The notes under the pieces: model-generated
Database searches by the model: none
The model's input: only the letters and a program-made list of their open reading frames with translations
Told to the model about the DNA's origin: nothing
In this document: piece after piece, positions 50,389 through 63,800 of the stretch
Position numbering within the stretch: the first letter of the stretch is position 1
How the letters are laid out: each line of letters begins with the position of its first letter
Program-made: the position numbers and the translations under genes
Source: Acanthochlamys bracteata
Taxonomy: Eukaryota; Streptophyta; Magnoliopsida; Pandanales; Velloziaceae
Length of the DNA: 64,000 bases
Direction of reading: 5' to 3'
NCBI GenBank assembly: GCA_019914995.1
Contig: CM034126.1
Span: forward strand, 1,927,001 to 1,991,000

Positions 50389-53000
50389 GCTTGCCATTCT
50401 TCTGGAAGATACCTGGTTTTGCATAATCTGCCAGACTTACTTTTTAATTCCTTATCTCTAAGTGATGTATTACTGAATTTAAGTTTCAGTACACTGTTTG
50501 ATATTTGGTTAGTGCTAGAGGTATGATAACTTTCATCCTTTGTGTAGCTTAGCCAGATTCCAATGACTTTTAATATTTTTGATGTTAACATTTTAAAATT
50601 TTGGGTTTAATTTTGCTAAGTACTTAGATTGATACGCTTTTAGGAGCCATTGTTACTGTAACATGTGTAGTGAGGGAAGTAATGCTTCTGGGACTTGCGT
50701 ACCAAACTTGTGTATACTTGTTTGTTTGTATTGAGGATGGTGCTTGAAGAACTGTCGATTTTAAATTATGTGCAAAAGGTAGTCGAGGAAGTGCCCATTG
50801 TTTTATTCGAAGTAGCGTTAGTTAAACAGTAGAAGAGGTGTCCAAAACTCATGTAGTTGTGAAAAATATCCAACAATGACTGCATGTAATTGCAGGGCAG
50901 GATTCTCGAGGACTACACGCTCTATTATATATAGCGTTGTACTGAAGTGAGTATTCTCCCAATAGAAAAGACGGTACTCTGAATACATGAGATGTTACAC
51001 TTTGTAATCTATTATGTAATGCACTGGGTAAATCTGCTTTCTTAGAAGAAAATTATTTGAATATTTGAATGACGGGGCTAAAGCATTTAGTAATTTTAGT
51101 ATTTTATAGCAGAAAGATGGCAGATAACTGAGAATATTTATGAAATAAATATTTTTAAAATAATCATATTTTGAAAATAAATTTTATTTTTTATTTCTAA
51201 AAAATAAAAAAATATTTGATATATATTTTAAAATTTTTAAATTAATTTTATAAAATATTATAAAAAATATAAAATTAAAAATTAAAATATTAACTAGTTG
51301 AAAAGTGATACCAAATGCCCCCATAGTCCGTTTAAAAATAGTATAAGCGAACCTATGGGCAAGTTGTATCACGTAATTATTGGTTCGATGTATAAATCGA
51401 GACTTGTGGGTTTCAGTGCATGAAAGATTTCCCAGTTTTCAGAACAACATGGGTTGTCGCAAAAGTTTATATCCCAAAGACAAGTGAGGGAAAAAAACAA
51501 ACCAAATAAAGAAGGTAACTTGAAACTTCAAAAAATTTCTTTCATGTCTTTGGGATCATCCTACAGAACACTGGCAATAAGCTAGGATGTTCAGAATTCG
51601 ATGCTACTAAAAATTATGATGTCAATCATCGTTGACTTATAAACATGGTTAAGTAGTGGAAATTAACAATAATCTTCTAGTCGGCAGCCCGCCAACGAGA
51701 GAACGCTTCTTGTCTCCTTTCCATAACATATATATATATATAATTCGACATAGAATCATAAGACTGAATCATTTTTGCTTCATTTTCTTATTTCCTTTCA
51801 ACTAGGGAAGTGAAAGCATAGTTGCGTAGCTCTAAGTCATGCATCGAATTCTTCGTACAGCTAGCACACCGTCCTTTGCTTTGTTTAGCTTCACCAATTT
51901 TGAAGGTCAACATCCCACACGGATGGCATATGGCATTTTCTGAACCGCCATCCGCTCCTGGTCATACGGCAAACTCACGTTTGTAGAAACTCTCGTGGTC
52001 TATTTAACAAATTAGCCTTCAGATTTGTTGAATTAAATATATACTTAATATTAACTTGCGTGCTAAAGATTGTAATCATAAAGATCTTGGTTTTCTTTTA
52101 ACTTTTCCTATAAGCGTAGGTGCACAAGAAATGGTGAGAATCTGTGAGTTAAACTACTTCAATTCACCTTATCTGCTACGAAATCTGTAACAAGAGATTC
52201 TTGGGGTGGTCTATGTAGAAGTTACAGAAACATATTACTGCAAGCTGGAACCAATATTGTGTAAGAGCAAAGCAACAAGTTAAACCGATGGCATCCTATT
52301 TCTAGGAGCAAAGCAATTCTCTTTTTTTCATATGAAAATTTGCATTATCTCGACTGCCATTATAAATTAATCAGTAGCATCTCCTGGAACTGGGAGTTTT
52401 TTAGTAGTAACAAAAATTAGAGCAAAACTTATGGACCACTATAGTGTGGATTTAATTGATTGAAAATAAAACAGTTCAATTATTTTATCTGAATCAAAAG
52501 CTAAAACTTAAAGATACTCCATATTTTGTTCCCTTTTTTTATTTATTTAAAGAACATTAAAACCACATCCACAAATAGGCATTGGAAACTTTGCATTAAA
52601 CAAACCTAACAAATTAAAGCTGTCTACGTACCATAAATAATAGAACCTCAAAGAGTTAATGACCAATGAATTTGGGAGAGTAATGCTGGCTTGCTTGGTG
52701 GTCCTAAAATTGCCAACTTCATCATTTCTTCAACTGTACTCACTGACACTGTTGTAATTACCACATATGAATAATTGCCACTGTTAATCATTGCACTCTA
52801 GCTTAATTACTAGGACCTTACATAATGTTTAGCTCTTGTCAGTGTTATTATATATGGTTCTGGCATAACAGTGGTTATCGAATGCATTACCATGGGATCA
52901 TTATTTGATGATTTTCTATACAAGGTCCAAATCAACAAACCCTTGAACTGATGCTGCAAAAAAATTTTGATATTTGGTTTCTAATGTAGATCGACTAGCT
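50389..53000. other. 3' flank of CCT1 and spacer
   Basis: No gene seen. It contains the CCT1 3' region to about 50650 and an AT-rich foldback-like block at about 51075-51330, whose right edge reads ACCAAATGCCCCC, the complement of the GGGGGC-TTTGG edge of the block at 12961. Confidence 0.4.
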
Positions 53001-55785
53001 CAAAGTGAACGAGTAAAGAGAACTGTGAAAATGCGGGGTGTTCTCGTCGGCAAGTAGGCAGGCAAGATAGAGTTACTGGACCATGCCGGACGAGTGGGGC
53101 GCGGTACGGCATGCAGCGATAGCGACTACCACGTGCCTACCGCTGCAGATACAGTCGCTGTTTTCATTTCCGTAACAATTTCTTCTTTATGTCTCTTACT
53201 GTCTCTCTCTCTCCCCTTCCGACCGACACTCAAATGCGTGTTTACCTAACTTCTAAATTTATTTTGGGATATGAATTTATAAAATTGAGATTAGTTTTGA
53301 AAATACATTTTAATAAAAAATAAAATTTTATATTTATTTTTAAATTTAAAAGTAAAATATATAGTTTTAAATAGCATGAATGGTCTATTTATAAATTTGA
53401 ATTGATTTATAATCGATAATTTACCAACTTGCCAACTATGTATGATACTGGTTATTGACTTCTGTGTGTGCGGCTGTTTTTGGTAGTGAACATAGATGCA
53501 GGTGCTCCGTATCTCATGCACCAAAGCTAGAATTTTTCTCTCCATGAAGTTAAAAATTTTCACCTCCAGTACGTTATTTGGAAACCATTCAGCTGACTCA
53601 ACTCTGACTGAAAAATGTGCATTCAAATCGACAGCATCCAAAATTGAGGTGAGTGAACTCAATTTAAGCTCCTTTTTAATTGAATCATTTCTGATAGAAG
53701 GGAACAGAACCTGTTTAATTAATTACTCATTAATTTCATAGAACAGTTAACATCACAGTGGAGGCCAAGGATTATATTTAATTAATCCATGAAATGATCA
53801 GAAGTTAAGAGTGCAATCACGTGTCGTGGGGTAATTGCAGGCACGAGGAAGCACGTGCATGGCTTGGGGGGTTTCGTACTACAACACTTCTACTACTACT
53901 ACCACCGCGTGGATTCCTTTTACTCTCTCTTTCTTTCTTTTCCGGCTTGCCTCGGGATCCTTCGCCTGTCACGTGATTCGATACTCTTCTTCTTTCTGGG
54001 AAGCGTCGCCGTCACCACCTGCACGCACCCGTCTCTATCTCTTCTTCTGTCCTCTCCCTCTACGGCAGCTTCCTTCTTTCCCCACCACCGACGCCTCACG
54101 TGATGGGTCCCATTATCTTTCTTTCCGCCGTTCGATCAGATCATCTGACGGTCTTTAACTTTTTCTACAGAAAACTAATAATGTTTCCAAGATAGGGTGA
54201 CCGGTGATGATAATAATTGTTAACGAGATATTTGCTTCATCATATGTATGTTAGCATAGATGTTTGCGTTGTTTCTTTTTAAATGAATATCAGAATTTGA
54301 AGGTGAATATGTACGGTAATTTTGTTAATAATATTTTTTATAATTAATGTTCTTTTTAGTTATTGTACTTTTCAAATTCAATGTAAAACTATTAATTTTA
54401 CGAAAAAAACATATACAATATTTACTTTTTCCGGTATTGCATGCAGTACAGCTGCTACTGACATTTCGTCGACGACGCCGTTAATTGTTCCTCCTTCTGT
54501 TCCAGTTTCCGTACCTCCTTTTTCACCGTGTCATTCAGTTAACGACAAGTCAATAAAAGTTTTTATGAACTTTTCACTTTCACATATATGGCCGCCGGCA
54601 AGATGGCAGCTAGATGGGCAGAATTATGGACAAGCAGCAGGGATACAGCTGTAACTTAATTGTCAGAAGAAGAGCAGGGAAGGTTGAAAGAAGAAGCGGA
54701 TATGGTGCAGAAGGGGATGAATGTGGGTCCTGGTGCTTGGGAAATGGTGAAAGTTTGTAATGAAGTAAACGCTGATGACACCAGTTAAGAGCTGGTGGGA
54801 CGCTGTGTTGGTCCCCTGGCCTCTTCTTTCCCTTCTGCGACACTACACGTCTCGTTTACTTTATTTATCTCTCTTTGTTCTCCCTCTTTCTAACTAATAC
54901 AACAGTAAGCTTTACTTCACCGTCGGTGAATTGCAGACTCTGATCATCAGAGACTCAGAGAAGTCACATTGGACCCACCCATGAAGGGGAGTAAAATACA
55001 ACCCGTCATTAAACATGCATCAAAGTTGTACGGTGAGGAAGGATAGAAATAAAGACTGGAGCTTCTGTACGAGCTAGAGAGCTGAAGCTGTGATTGAGAG
55101 ATATATTAATAATATAATAGTGAAGTAAATGGTTGAAGTTGTTGTGAGGGAAGGGATTGTTTAATATAGTTACAAATGTTAAACGTAAGTCGTACAACAA
55201 CAACAGCAAGTTGGAGGCAAGTTTATTATTTACATATGCAGAATCATTAACCGGCGTAGTGGGGGGTGGGGAAGGTGAACCAGAGCAGCTCCGTGGTTCC
55301 AAAAACAGCCAGCTCAATCACATGGTAGGAAAGAAAGAAGAAAAAAGGTTTTTGTCTGCTGAGTGCAGGGAAAGACAAGGTAGCGGTAATAATAAAAAGG
55401 GAAAGAGGGAATAAAAAGAGAGAAACGGTTTAAGATCGATAGAATAGATAGCAGCAACAACTGATGGGTCAGAGCATGGAAGCAGTGCATGGGCAAGAGG
55501 CACGTTCCTCTTGAGTGGTGCTAGCTGCTGCTGCTGCTCCTCTCTTTACCTCTTCCTCTACCGTTATTATTAACTTTTATTGCTGTTGTTATTGCTGGAT
55601 ATCTCCATTATTTTAACTTCTCACCTTCCCCTATTTCAAACACTTTGCCTAAGGCGTGAGGGCGGTGCCCTCCATAGGACACTATCCTCTAAGTCCCCTC
55701 CCTCTCACACTAGTCTGCTCCATCACCCGCAAGCCGTAACTAGCTAGACAAGGGAATTAAACTAAACGCCTCTCTTTTTGGAATA
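53001..55785 (+). promoter_or_regulatory. Upstream region of the GATA factor gene with clustered G-boxes
   Basis: Five CACGTG hexamers occur at 53130, 53818, 53852, 53970 and 54097, four of them within 285 bp, in a block that is unusually GC- and CT-rich for this window (53830-54160). CACGTG is the core of bHLH and bZIP binding sites (light and abscisic acid responses). Closer to the gene are pyrimidine-rich leader sequences (55530-55700). No coding sequence is convincing. Confidence 0.45.
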
Positions 55786-56937
55786 ATGGCGCCAGGATGG
55801 GAGATGGGTTTCGGAATGGACTTGGGGTTTGGCATGGGAGCACCAGCTGCAGCACCGACAACTACACCGCCATCGTTCTTGTATGGACTACCTGCTGCAG
55901 CGGACAACATGCGTGTTGATGATCTGCTTGATTTGCCGAATGACATCTCCTCCTCTACGGCAATGGTCATAAATGATGCCGAGCTCTATCCATCCCAGGA
56001 ACCTTCATCTACGATCAACTGCAGCCAGCCGTTCATCAGCGGCGACTCAGATTCTTCATCCTCCTTCAACCTATATCACCCTCACCTCAATTCCTTCCCT
56101 ACCGATCTCTACGTTCCTGTAAGTAAATTAAATTACCTTCCTCAGCTATATCTACACTGTGCATTTTGGTATTGTGTTTCAAATTGCTTTGACGAATGCT
56201 TGGTTTGGACTATACAGAGCGAGGAAGCCGCGGAGCTGGAATGGCTATCGAAGTTCGTAGACGATTCATTCTCCGACGTGCCATTATCCTGCAATATGAT
56301 GGCACCGTCTTTTAGCACGATAACAAGAGCAGAAAACAACCCTTCCACCGTGATCCCCGGCCGTGGAGCAAGAAGCAAGAGATCAAGAGTCAGTAACACC
56401 AATGCCATGGCTGCCGCTGCTACCTGGTCTTCCTATACCTCGCCGACACTAGCTCCACATCACCAGCAGCAACATTCGACATCTTCAACTTCTTCCTCTT
56501 CATCATCAGACTTCCCATCTGGAAAGCCGAGAGCTAATATTAATAGCAGCGCAAGCAGCGGCATGAGCAGCGGCAATGGCAACAGCAAAGGGAAGAAAGG
56601 CGTCAATGCCGCTGACGGGATCGGAGTGGAGAGCGGAGTGCGGCGGTGCACGCATTGCGCGTCCGACAAAACTCCACAATGGAGGACAGGGCCACTGGGA
56701 CCGAAGACTCTCTGCAATGCATGCGGCGTTCGTTTCAAGTCTGGAAGGCTAGTGCCTGAATATCGGCCCGCCGCAAGTCCAACGTTCGTTCTCACGCAAC
56801 ACTCAAACTCTCACCGTAAAGTTCTCGAACTCCGCCGCCAGAAGGAACTTCTACTACTTAGCCAGCAGAATAACTCCTCTAACATCGCGGTCGCTACAAG
56901 GCCCGATCAACTCCTCCGCGACTACGAAGTTTGCTGA
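55786..56937 (+). CDS. GATA zinc-finger transcription factor, subfamily I
   Basis: Exons 55786-56118 and 56218-56937 encode 350 residues. A zinc finger of the C-x2-C-x18-C-x2-C type ([20 protein letters not shown] then TLCNACGVR) is followed by the basic tail [18 protein letters not shown] and [15 protein letters not shown], diagnostic of plant subfamily I GATA factors. Upstream, [10 protein letters not shown] and [17 protein letters not shown] are the conserved acidic motifs of that subfamily, and GARSKRSR is a likely nuclear signal. Long Ser, Gln and Gly/Asn low-complexity runs separate them. The protein ends LLRDYEVC. It binds WGATAR-type sites in the nucleus; targets are unknown. The 99-bp intron is open in frame, so retention would give a 383-residue variant. 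A cluster of CACGTG boxes lies 1.7-2.7 kb upstream. Confidence 0.92.
   Translation: MAPGWEMGFGMDLGFGMGAPAAAPTTTPPSFLYGLPAAADNMRVDDLLDLPNDISSSTAMVINDAELYPSQEPSSTINCSQPFISGDSDSSSSFNLYHPHLNSFPTDLYVPVSKLNYLPQLYLHCAFWYCVSNCFDECLVWTIQSEEAAELEWLSKFVDDSFSDVPLSCNMMAPSFSTITRAENNPSTVIPGRGARSKRSRVSNTNAMAAAATWSSYTSPTLAPHHQQQHSTSSTSSSSSSDFPSGKPRANINSSASSGMSSGNGNSKGKKGVNAADGIGVESGVRRCTHCASDKTPQWRTGPLGPKTLCNACGVRFKSGRLVPEYRPAASPTFVLTQHSNSHRKVLELRRQKELLLLSQQNNSSNIAVATRPDQLLRDYEVC
56119..56217 (+). other. Short intron of the GATA gene, in-frame and stop-free
   Basis: It starts GTAAGT and ends TATACAG, is exactly 99 bp (33 codons) and has no stop in the frame of the gene. The conserved [10 protein letters not shown] motif begins shortly after it, so a retained form would insert 33 hydrophobic, Cys/Tyr-rich residues between the two acidic motifs. 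Confidence 0.8.
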
Positions 56938-59683
56938 GGTACCTTGTCCCCCGGCATGCCTATAGCGATTGTTGCCGGGCCGTCTTTTTCTTTTATTTCA
57001 CGTTTTTTAATCTTCCCGTTTCAGGAGCGAACTGTGTTTATTAGCGCTACTTAAGTACGAACTTGTTCTTTTTTAACCTCGATCTCTAGCTATTTTCTCA
57101 CTTCCACCCGTAAAATCCTCTTGGATTTTTTTTTCTTTTTTAGACATGACCCATTCGCTATGATTGATTACTTCTTTGAATTTTTACACCGAACTGCAGC
57201 ATTAAATTGTGAATGTATGACTGTAGTTTGATTGCCACGTGATAACTTCGCTCCATGTCCGGCCACCGTCTGAATTTTATGCCATCACTAATAAATAAAT
57301 GTCGACGGAAATTAGACTCGCGTTGTTTCCACTGGCATTGCTGTTTATTTGGGGAAGACAGTTACATAGTTCGTTTAGATTTTAGAGGTGATAATAATAT
57401 CATTTGTTAGAGTTCAGGGAGATGAAGTAGTCTTCTTGACAAGCTTAAGATCGATGGAAAAGAGTTATATACAATATTGTTTGTTTCTTTGTTATATTTC
57501 TACCGGTACCAGCAACCTTAATACGGTTATGTTAAAATTTTGTTTCATTCTGATTTTTATTTTATATTTTTTATAAATTTTTAAAATATTTATAAAATTT
57601 TAAAAATTAAAATTTATTGAAAAATATAAAATAAAAAATTAGAGTGAGAAGTAGATGAACATAAAAGGCCACTTCTGAATAGCTGCTGAATTAGGGACCA
57701 ATTTTTGATAATCAACATCTGAATGTTGGGGTGTTCTTTAGAACTACCTTACCATGCATCTTGGTTGAGAACCCTGAGGTCCCCAACTGATACTTCTTAT
57801 AGCTAGCTTGAGTTAAGACTTTTCGAATGTTTTCTATGAACTCATTTAGGTATGTTTCAAACTGCCACTAAATTTCACTTTTTCTATCTAGATTTTGAAT
57901 TCGACACTTTAGGTATTTCAACTATCACTCTGAAGTTCACTTATTTCATTCAGAACTCTACTTTCATTAAAATTTTATTTTGTTGTAGTTTACATGTTTT
58001 AATTATCATTCCGAATTTTACTACCAACGAATTCACTTTTGATCAAACTTTACTTTTACAAAATTTATTTTCACAACACTCACTTTATGATATATTTTAA
58101 TTATAAAAATTATATTTTCTTTTTTCAGATTTTAAATACTATCACTTTATATATTTTAATTATCATTTATAACTCCACTTTCACACTAAATTTTGAACTT
58201 TCATCAAAATTTTACTTGTTTCAATTACGTTTCAAATTTTACTTTCACCAAATCTACTTTTTACGAACTTTATTTTTACAAAACTCACTTTTATATAATT
58301 AAAAAAGGCATCTGATTGAAACATGCTCTTAAAGGCGACACAAATGTAGACCAAACTATCAATTAGCTCCTTAACTCCTGAAATGTTCATTGTAGGAGAC
58401 TTTAGATTTGGACGCCACAAACCATCTTATGCATTACTGGATCTGAAGCCCAAACTATCAAGCCCATTCGAATGAGTTAAAACTTAAAAGCTTACTGAAA
58501 ATAGATTATTTAAATGGAAGCATTTTTGTGGTGCAACTGTGCACACGAAGTGTTCGACAAATTACCGCAATCGATCTCCGTTAATTTACGCGCAGAACAA
58601 CCATGTAATCAAGTGTGAATGTATATAGCTTGGGACTCCAAAAGGTAGTATGCGGCAAGTAGGTATTCAGGATGGCCATCACGTTTGTCTATGTGGTTCT
58701 TCAGGTGAGGAACGTGTACCCGAGGGATCACTGTGATGCCAAAATTTACATACTGTACTTGCTCGCAGATATGAAGACCAATATATCTTTTCCAAAAGTA
58801 CTCCTGAAATACAAATTAATCAGTTGCACCTCTACTTAGATTTTACCCAAAGGGTAGCATGCACTGACTGAACTATTATGGTGATAATGTATAGCGAACA
58901 CCAATACATAGTTTCCTGTTAAACATTTAACAGACTACACTCCATATAGCTAGCCTCATTATAATACGCACATCAAGCATAAACAGATTAGTTACAGAGA
59001 ATACTGTACGTCATAATTCTCTGTTCGTCATATCGCAACAGAGCCTCGCATCTTCAAATATATAAAAAGTTGCCTACACTATATACTTAATTTATACAAG
59101 TATGTAACTAATGACAACATAACAGCTCTTTCTCAGCTCCTATATCATGATGTGTGATCAGTTGCATGTAGCAAGATGGTCTTTAGGCATTCTGTTGAGG
59201 CTTCTCTCCAGAAATATCATGATCGTATTAGCTGCTTAAATATAAGATAGCAGATGCCCTATAACTAATTACCTTGCCTCCATAGTCAGCATGGTACAAC
59301 AAACATGATAGTGAAACACATTCAGCATGGCACTAACCAAATCACTCTTCTGGAGTAATATGGTTTATTTCTATCCGCTGTGGAAACCAATCAAAGATAC
59401 CAAACTCATGTTTGAACTGTACCAACCATGAAACAGTGCATCAATTGCATGCTAATATCATCTTTCCATAATAATACATCCATATAGTGTTGATCTTAGA
59501 TAGGTGAAACTACTTCTCGCCTTGAAGATCTACATTGTTGAAATAGCTTTCATCAAGTTGCGGTAATTAACTATTGGCTTGTCTAATCATATATATCTCC
59601 TGCCAAACTCATACACATCCAAAAATGTGCTATAAGCAGACAAAGTTTCCAGATACTAGTATTCAGTCTATATCGATGCTTAC
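56938..59683. other. Spacer between the convergent GATA and LPA1-like genes
   Basis: No gene supported. An AT-rich foldback lies at about 57543-57655, where the left arm (GATTTTTATTTTATATTTTT) is repeated inverted at the right. At 57850-58320 degenerate TTTTACTTTCA-type repeats are bounded by inverted copies of ATGTTTCAA (about 57853 and 58317), which suggests an old MITE. The rest is unremarkable. Confidence 0.4.
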
Positions 59684-60846
59684 CTAGTTTCCTTTTGGCT
59701 GTTCAGCATCTTTTGAGTATGCAGCAGTAACACCTCGTTCAATGCACTGAAACCAATAACAGATATTAAAACACGTCTTAAAATCACAATAGACAAATTT
59801 GGAAAACAAGGAAAAAGGTCTAAGATGTACACAAGCAGTTGCAGGTAGCATTATCAGACAGTAGTTTAAAAGAAATGAAGGCTCAACGGATGGACAGGGA
59901 AAGGAAGGCCACTGCATGTTCATAATTTTGATGAGGCGATGCTTCATATCAAGGCATATTTTACGAATGGTTCTGTAGCATCCTTTATAAACATCAAACT
60001 AATGACTTCATAGAAATCCCCATCCTGGTGACCCAAGTTCTCTTGCTTGCTGCCTATGAATTTTAAGCACATAAAGCCAGAGAGCTAAGATATTCATCTT
60101 AGAACACTTAGTAGGAGATTGGCAATGGATCTCTTGCAGTCGCTACTCTGGTTACTGACCCAATCCAGTGCCATTTTATCTCATGGGCAAGTTGGATAAC
60201 TCCGATCACACTTGAGTTCATCAAACAGTGATCGGAGTTATGTTAGACTAAGCAGTCAAGAACCGGTCATTAAGCAATGACTGACTTTATGTGGAGCTAT
60301 TCCAAAGAAGTTGTCATAAATATGGAAGGAAATCCCATGACTGAAGTAGCTATAGGGGCATGTTATGTTGATGTGACATACTTTGGGAGCATGGATCTTT
60401 TAAGTATCATTTATGAGGAAAAAAAAGTAAAACATTAACCATTACATCACTTTTTATCTCACCTGAAGAAGATAATTGTGAAGCCAATCTAATGTTTGTG
60501 TGAATGCTGATGCAGATATGTTGACAACCGTTAAACCCTGCTGAGATCATGAAGTAAGAAAATAAAAGAAACAAATTGGCATAATCAATTCTCAAATTCA
60601 ATCCAGAACAGTTGCTTAATTGAAAATACATAGAAAAATTTACTGCCACTATAGGAAATCAAATTAACAAAATAGAGTGACCTGTGCGTCAAAAGAACAA
60701 AGATAGTCCTGAATTGTCTTCAAATTAGCAATCAGCTTGTCAACCTGTAGAATATTCAAGGAAGAGTTCCATACTTTCGTTAATATACCAGAAAATGAAT
60801 TACAATAAACTGATAAAATAATTTGACCTCACCATCTACTAAGTAT

Positions 60847-60881
<35 letters not shown>

Positions 60882-63800
60882 CTTATCACAACAATAACAA
60901 CGATTAAGCCTTGTCCCACTAGGTGAGCTCAGGTAGATGGATCCTATTGTGCCATGGTACTCTATGTAAAGCAACATCCTTGGTCAGGCCACAAACAAAT
61001 AAATCATTTTGCACAGTAGCTAGCTTATCCCTCTAGTATATATATTATCTTTTTTCAAAATCTCATTTTCTTCAAAAGGTAATTTCCGGTGAGTTTTTGC
61101 AGTAAACTTCAAACAAATCTATAGTCTAAATATCCTTGTACCTTCAATTATCAATTATTAGATAGCCACTTAAATGACTACATGAGAAATACCCTACTTA
61201 TTTTATTATTAATTATGTCACCTTCCTGTTACTAAGAAGCAGTTCATTCATCTTCTTTTGATAGCCCTTTTATTTATTCCTCAAATCTCAATAGTAAACA
61301 AATAGACAAGCAACTTAAAATATCTTTAAGCCAAACTTCTACAAACTACTGAATCGTCCTATCAAACTAATTTATATTCTCCACACCGTTCACCATTTAA
61401 CAAATGTCTTGTGCTCACCTGACAAATCATAATGGCAAAGTTGTCTGCCGAAGAAGTTATGACCCACCTTCTCCAACAAACTAGTAGAAGGGCTTGCCGA
61501 TCTGGCCAGGATGACCTCCTTACAGAAGTTTAGGCCTTTCTAATTCTTGGTGGCCTTGATGTGAAATCCATAACCTCCTTTTGCAGCCAGGCATTGCATC
61601 AGTTTACACAACGGCTAAACTCACAACGTCAACTCTATAATCCTAATGCCACGCACATTTCCGACATGCCCTATCGACAGTTTCAAATTGTATAACAGTA
61701 CAAGTAACCTAGAAGAGCTAAGCATTTTGCCTTCACTTTGTTATACATATAACCCAATGATAGAAAAGGTAGACTAGTAGGCTGAGTCACTTGTATTCGT
61801 TTCCTACGTTATTCATTCAATAAGATCAGTAGAAATCAACTAGCAAAATTAGAAATGTAATTTTCTGATACCTGAGTTAGACAGTTGTCACCGAGCGTTC
61901 TAGTTGAGATCCATTCTTCTAGTAATGCCTGGACCAAAAAGAACCTGATATGTCAATAAATAAGTCAAGTACTAGGTATCACCAACATAAACTAAAATAA
62001 ATTACTAAGAACTTGATTAACTTTCCCCATGCCAAGTAAGTAGAGGTGTAAATATGGGCCGAGCTAAAAAGGCCGACCCGCAGCCCGACCAAACATCTAA
62101 GGACTCAGCCCGCTCGGCCCATGAATAGAAACAAGATTGGGCCGATCCGGCCTGGTCCACTATGACACTCCGCCATGCAGCCTACTGCCATATCACTGTG
62201 CATGTTAACCGGTCAACACATACAATTAATTAGATAAACTCATAATTATTTTTTTAATAATAAAAAAATTAATAATTTATTTTATCTTAATAATATTTTT
62301 AAAATTTTAAATTTATTATTATTATTATTATTTTATTATATAAGTAATAAAATAAAATAGATAAATAGGTAGGACCGGACCACGAAAGTTACACCCGGAA
62401 TGGGTTGACCCGGCTCGGGTGTGGGAATCAAGCCGGGTAGACCGGCGCGGCTAGCTCACTTGGTCCGCCCATAGTTACACCTCTATAAATAAGCAATATG
62501 AAGTTCTATTCATGAAAACCAAGCATTTTGAAAGCCATTCAGGTTCAAGTTTTGTTAGAAATAAATAGACATTAGAAGCAGCGCACTTCAAACCCAAGGA
62601 CAACCAAGGTCAACAAAATTCTCAATGAAGATTATGCTAAAAACAAATGAACTCAAAATAGTATAATTGAAAGGAGGCAAATATGATATAGTCAAACCTT
62701 GTGGTCAAACTCAGCCATCTTCAGAACTATCGGTACAATTATTGGTTCGCTGCCAGACTTCTCTTTATTTACAACTTTACTTGGTTTTGCCTCAGTGAAA
62801 CTGGAACCGTTTCCTACAACATGAAACCACATGATTTTGCTCACTAGATTAAAAGTTAGTATCATAATATTGAATGGCAGCTCAAAGAAGAACTAAGGTG
62901 AAGTAATCTCACAAAAACTAGAAACAGCAGAACTACGAATCTACTAGGAAATGCCATTTAAGATAAACTGCTGTAATATACCACTAGAGGGCGTAACTTC
63001 ATTTTCAGCAGCACTTGTTAGCTGAACAGACTCTGAAGCTTCTCCAACATTCATCATTTGAGAGGTAGGGTTCCCCTCACAATTCACCATCTCAGCAGAG
63101 AGCTTATTACAATCGCTATCTGGAAATGCAGACTCTTTCTTCTCAGCGCCAGACTTATTTTGTGAACATGGACGTACTTGGCTATCACCTTCTAACTCTA
63201 AAGAACATTTATCCCTTTGATTTGAAGTAACTAATTCCCTGTTATCATCATCCATTAAATATATGCTTGGATCCAGATGAATACCCTGAAATGCAATTAT
63301 ACATGACAGCCACAAAAAAAAATGCGAAGAACAGTTAGCTGCTATAACGGATACCATGCTAAAGCACTCTGTTGAAGAAACAAACATAGACAATGTTTCA
63401 TGATTCCATCCCCTCAATTAAACCAGAAATCTTATTAAAGCTACCATATACAGAGAGTGGCAAGCATGCACAATTACTTAGCAATGCTGAGAACCTACAA
63501 TTACGAGTACACACTTAAGTAAACCAGGATAATTTACTAGCTAGTTATAAAATAGACCCTGAAAATGGACCTATGTACTTCTAAAAATATTATGGAAGTC
63601 AATCAAAAATTAAAGATCAGGTATAGTCAATTGTATTGACAAACATGAAAACACTTCTCAGAGGAGCAGTAGACGAGAAGATTTCACCACCATAGTACTA
63701 AACTAAGAACAAGACAGAACATTTATAATTCAGCAATTTTATTACATGAAATGTCTTCTGACAAATCAATCCTTTCTAATAATCAAAATCATTGTATCAC

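Noticed and set aside
53835..54158. Plus-strand frame of 107 residues in the GC-rich block
   Set aside because: Ser/Thr/Pro/Leu-rich translation of CT tracts without a conserved motif; better explained as promoter or leader sequence.
57852..58302. Phe/Tyr-rich frames of 80-87 residues
   Set aside because: Translations of degenerate TTTTACTTTCA repeats; no protein character.
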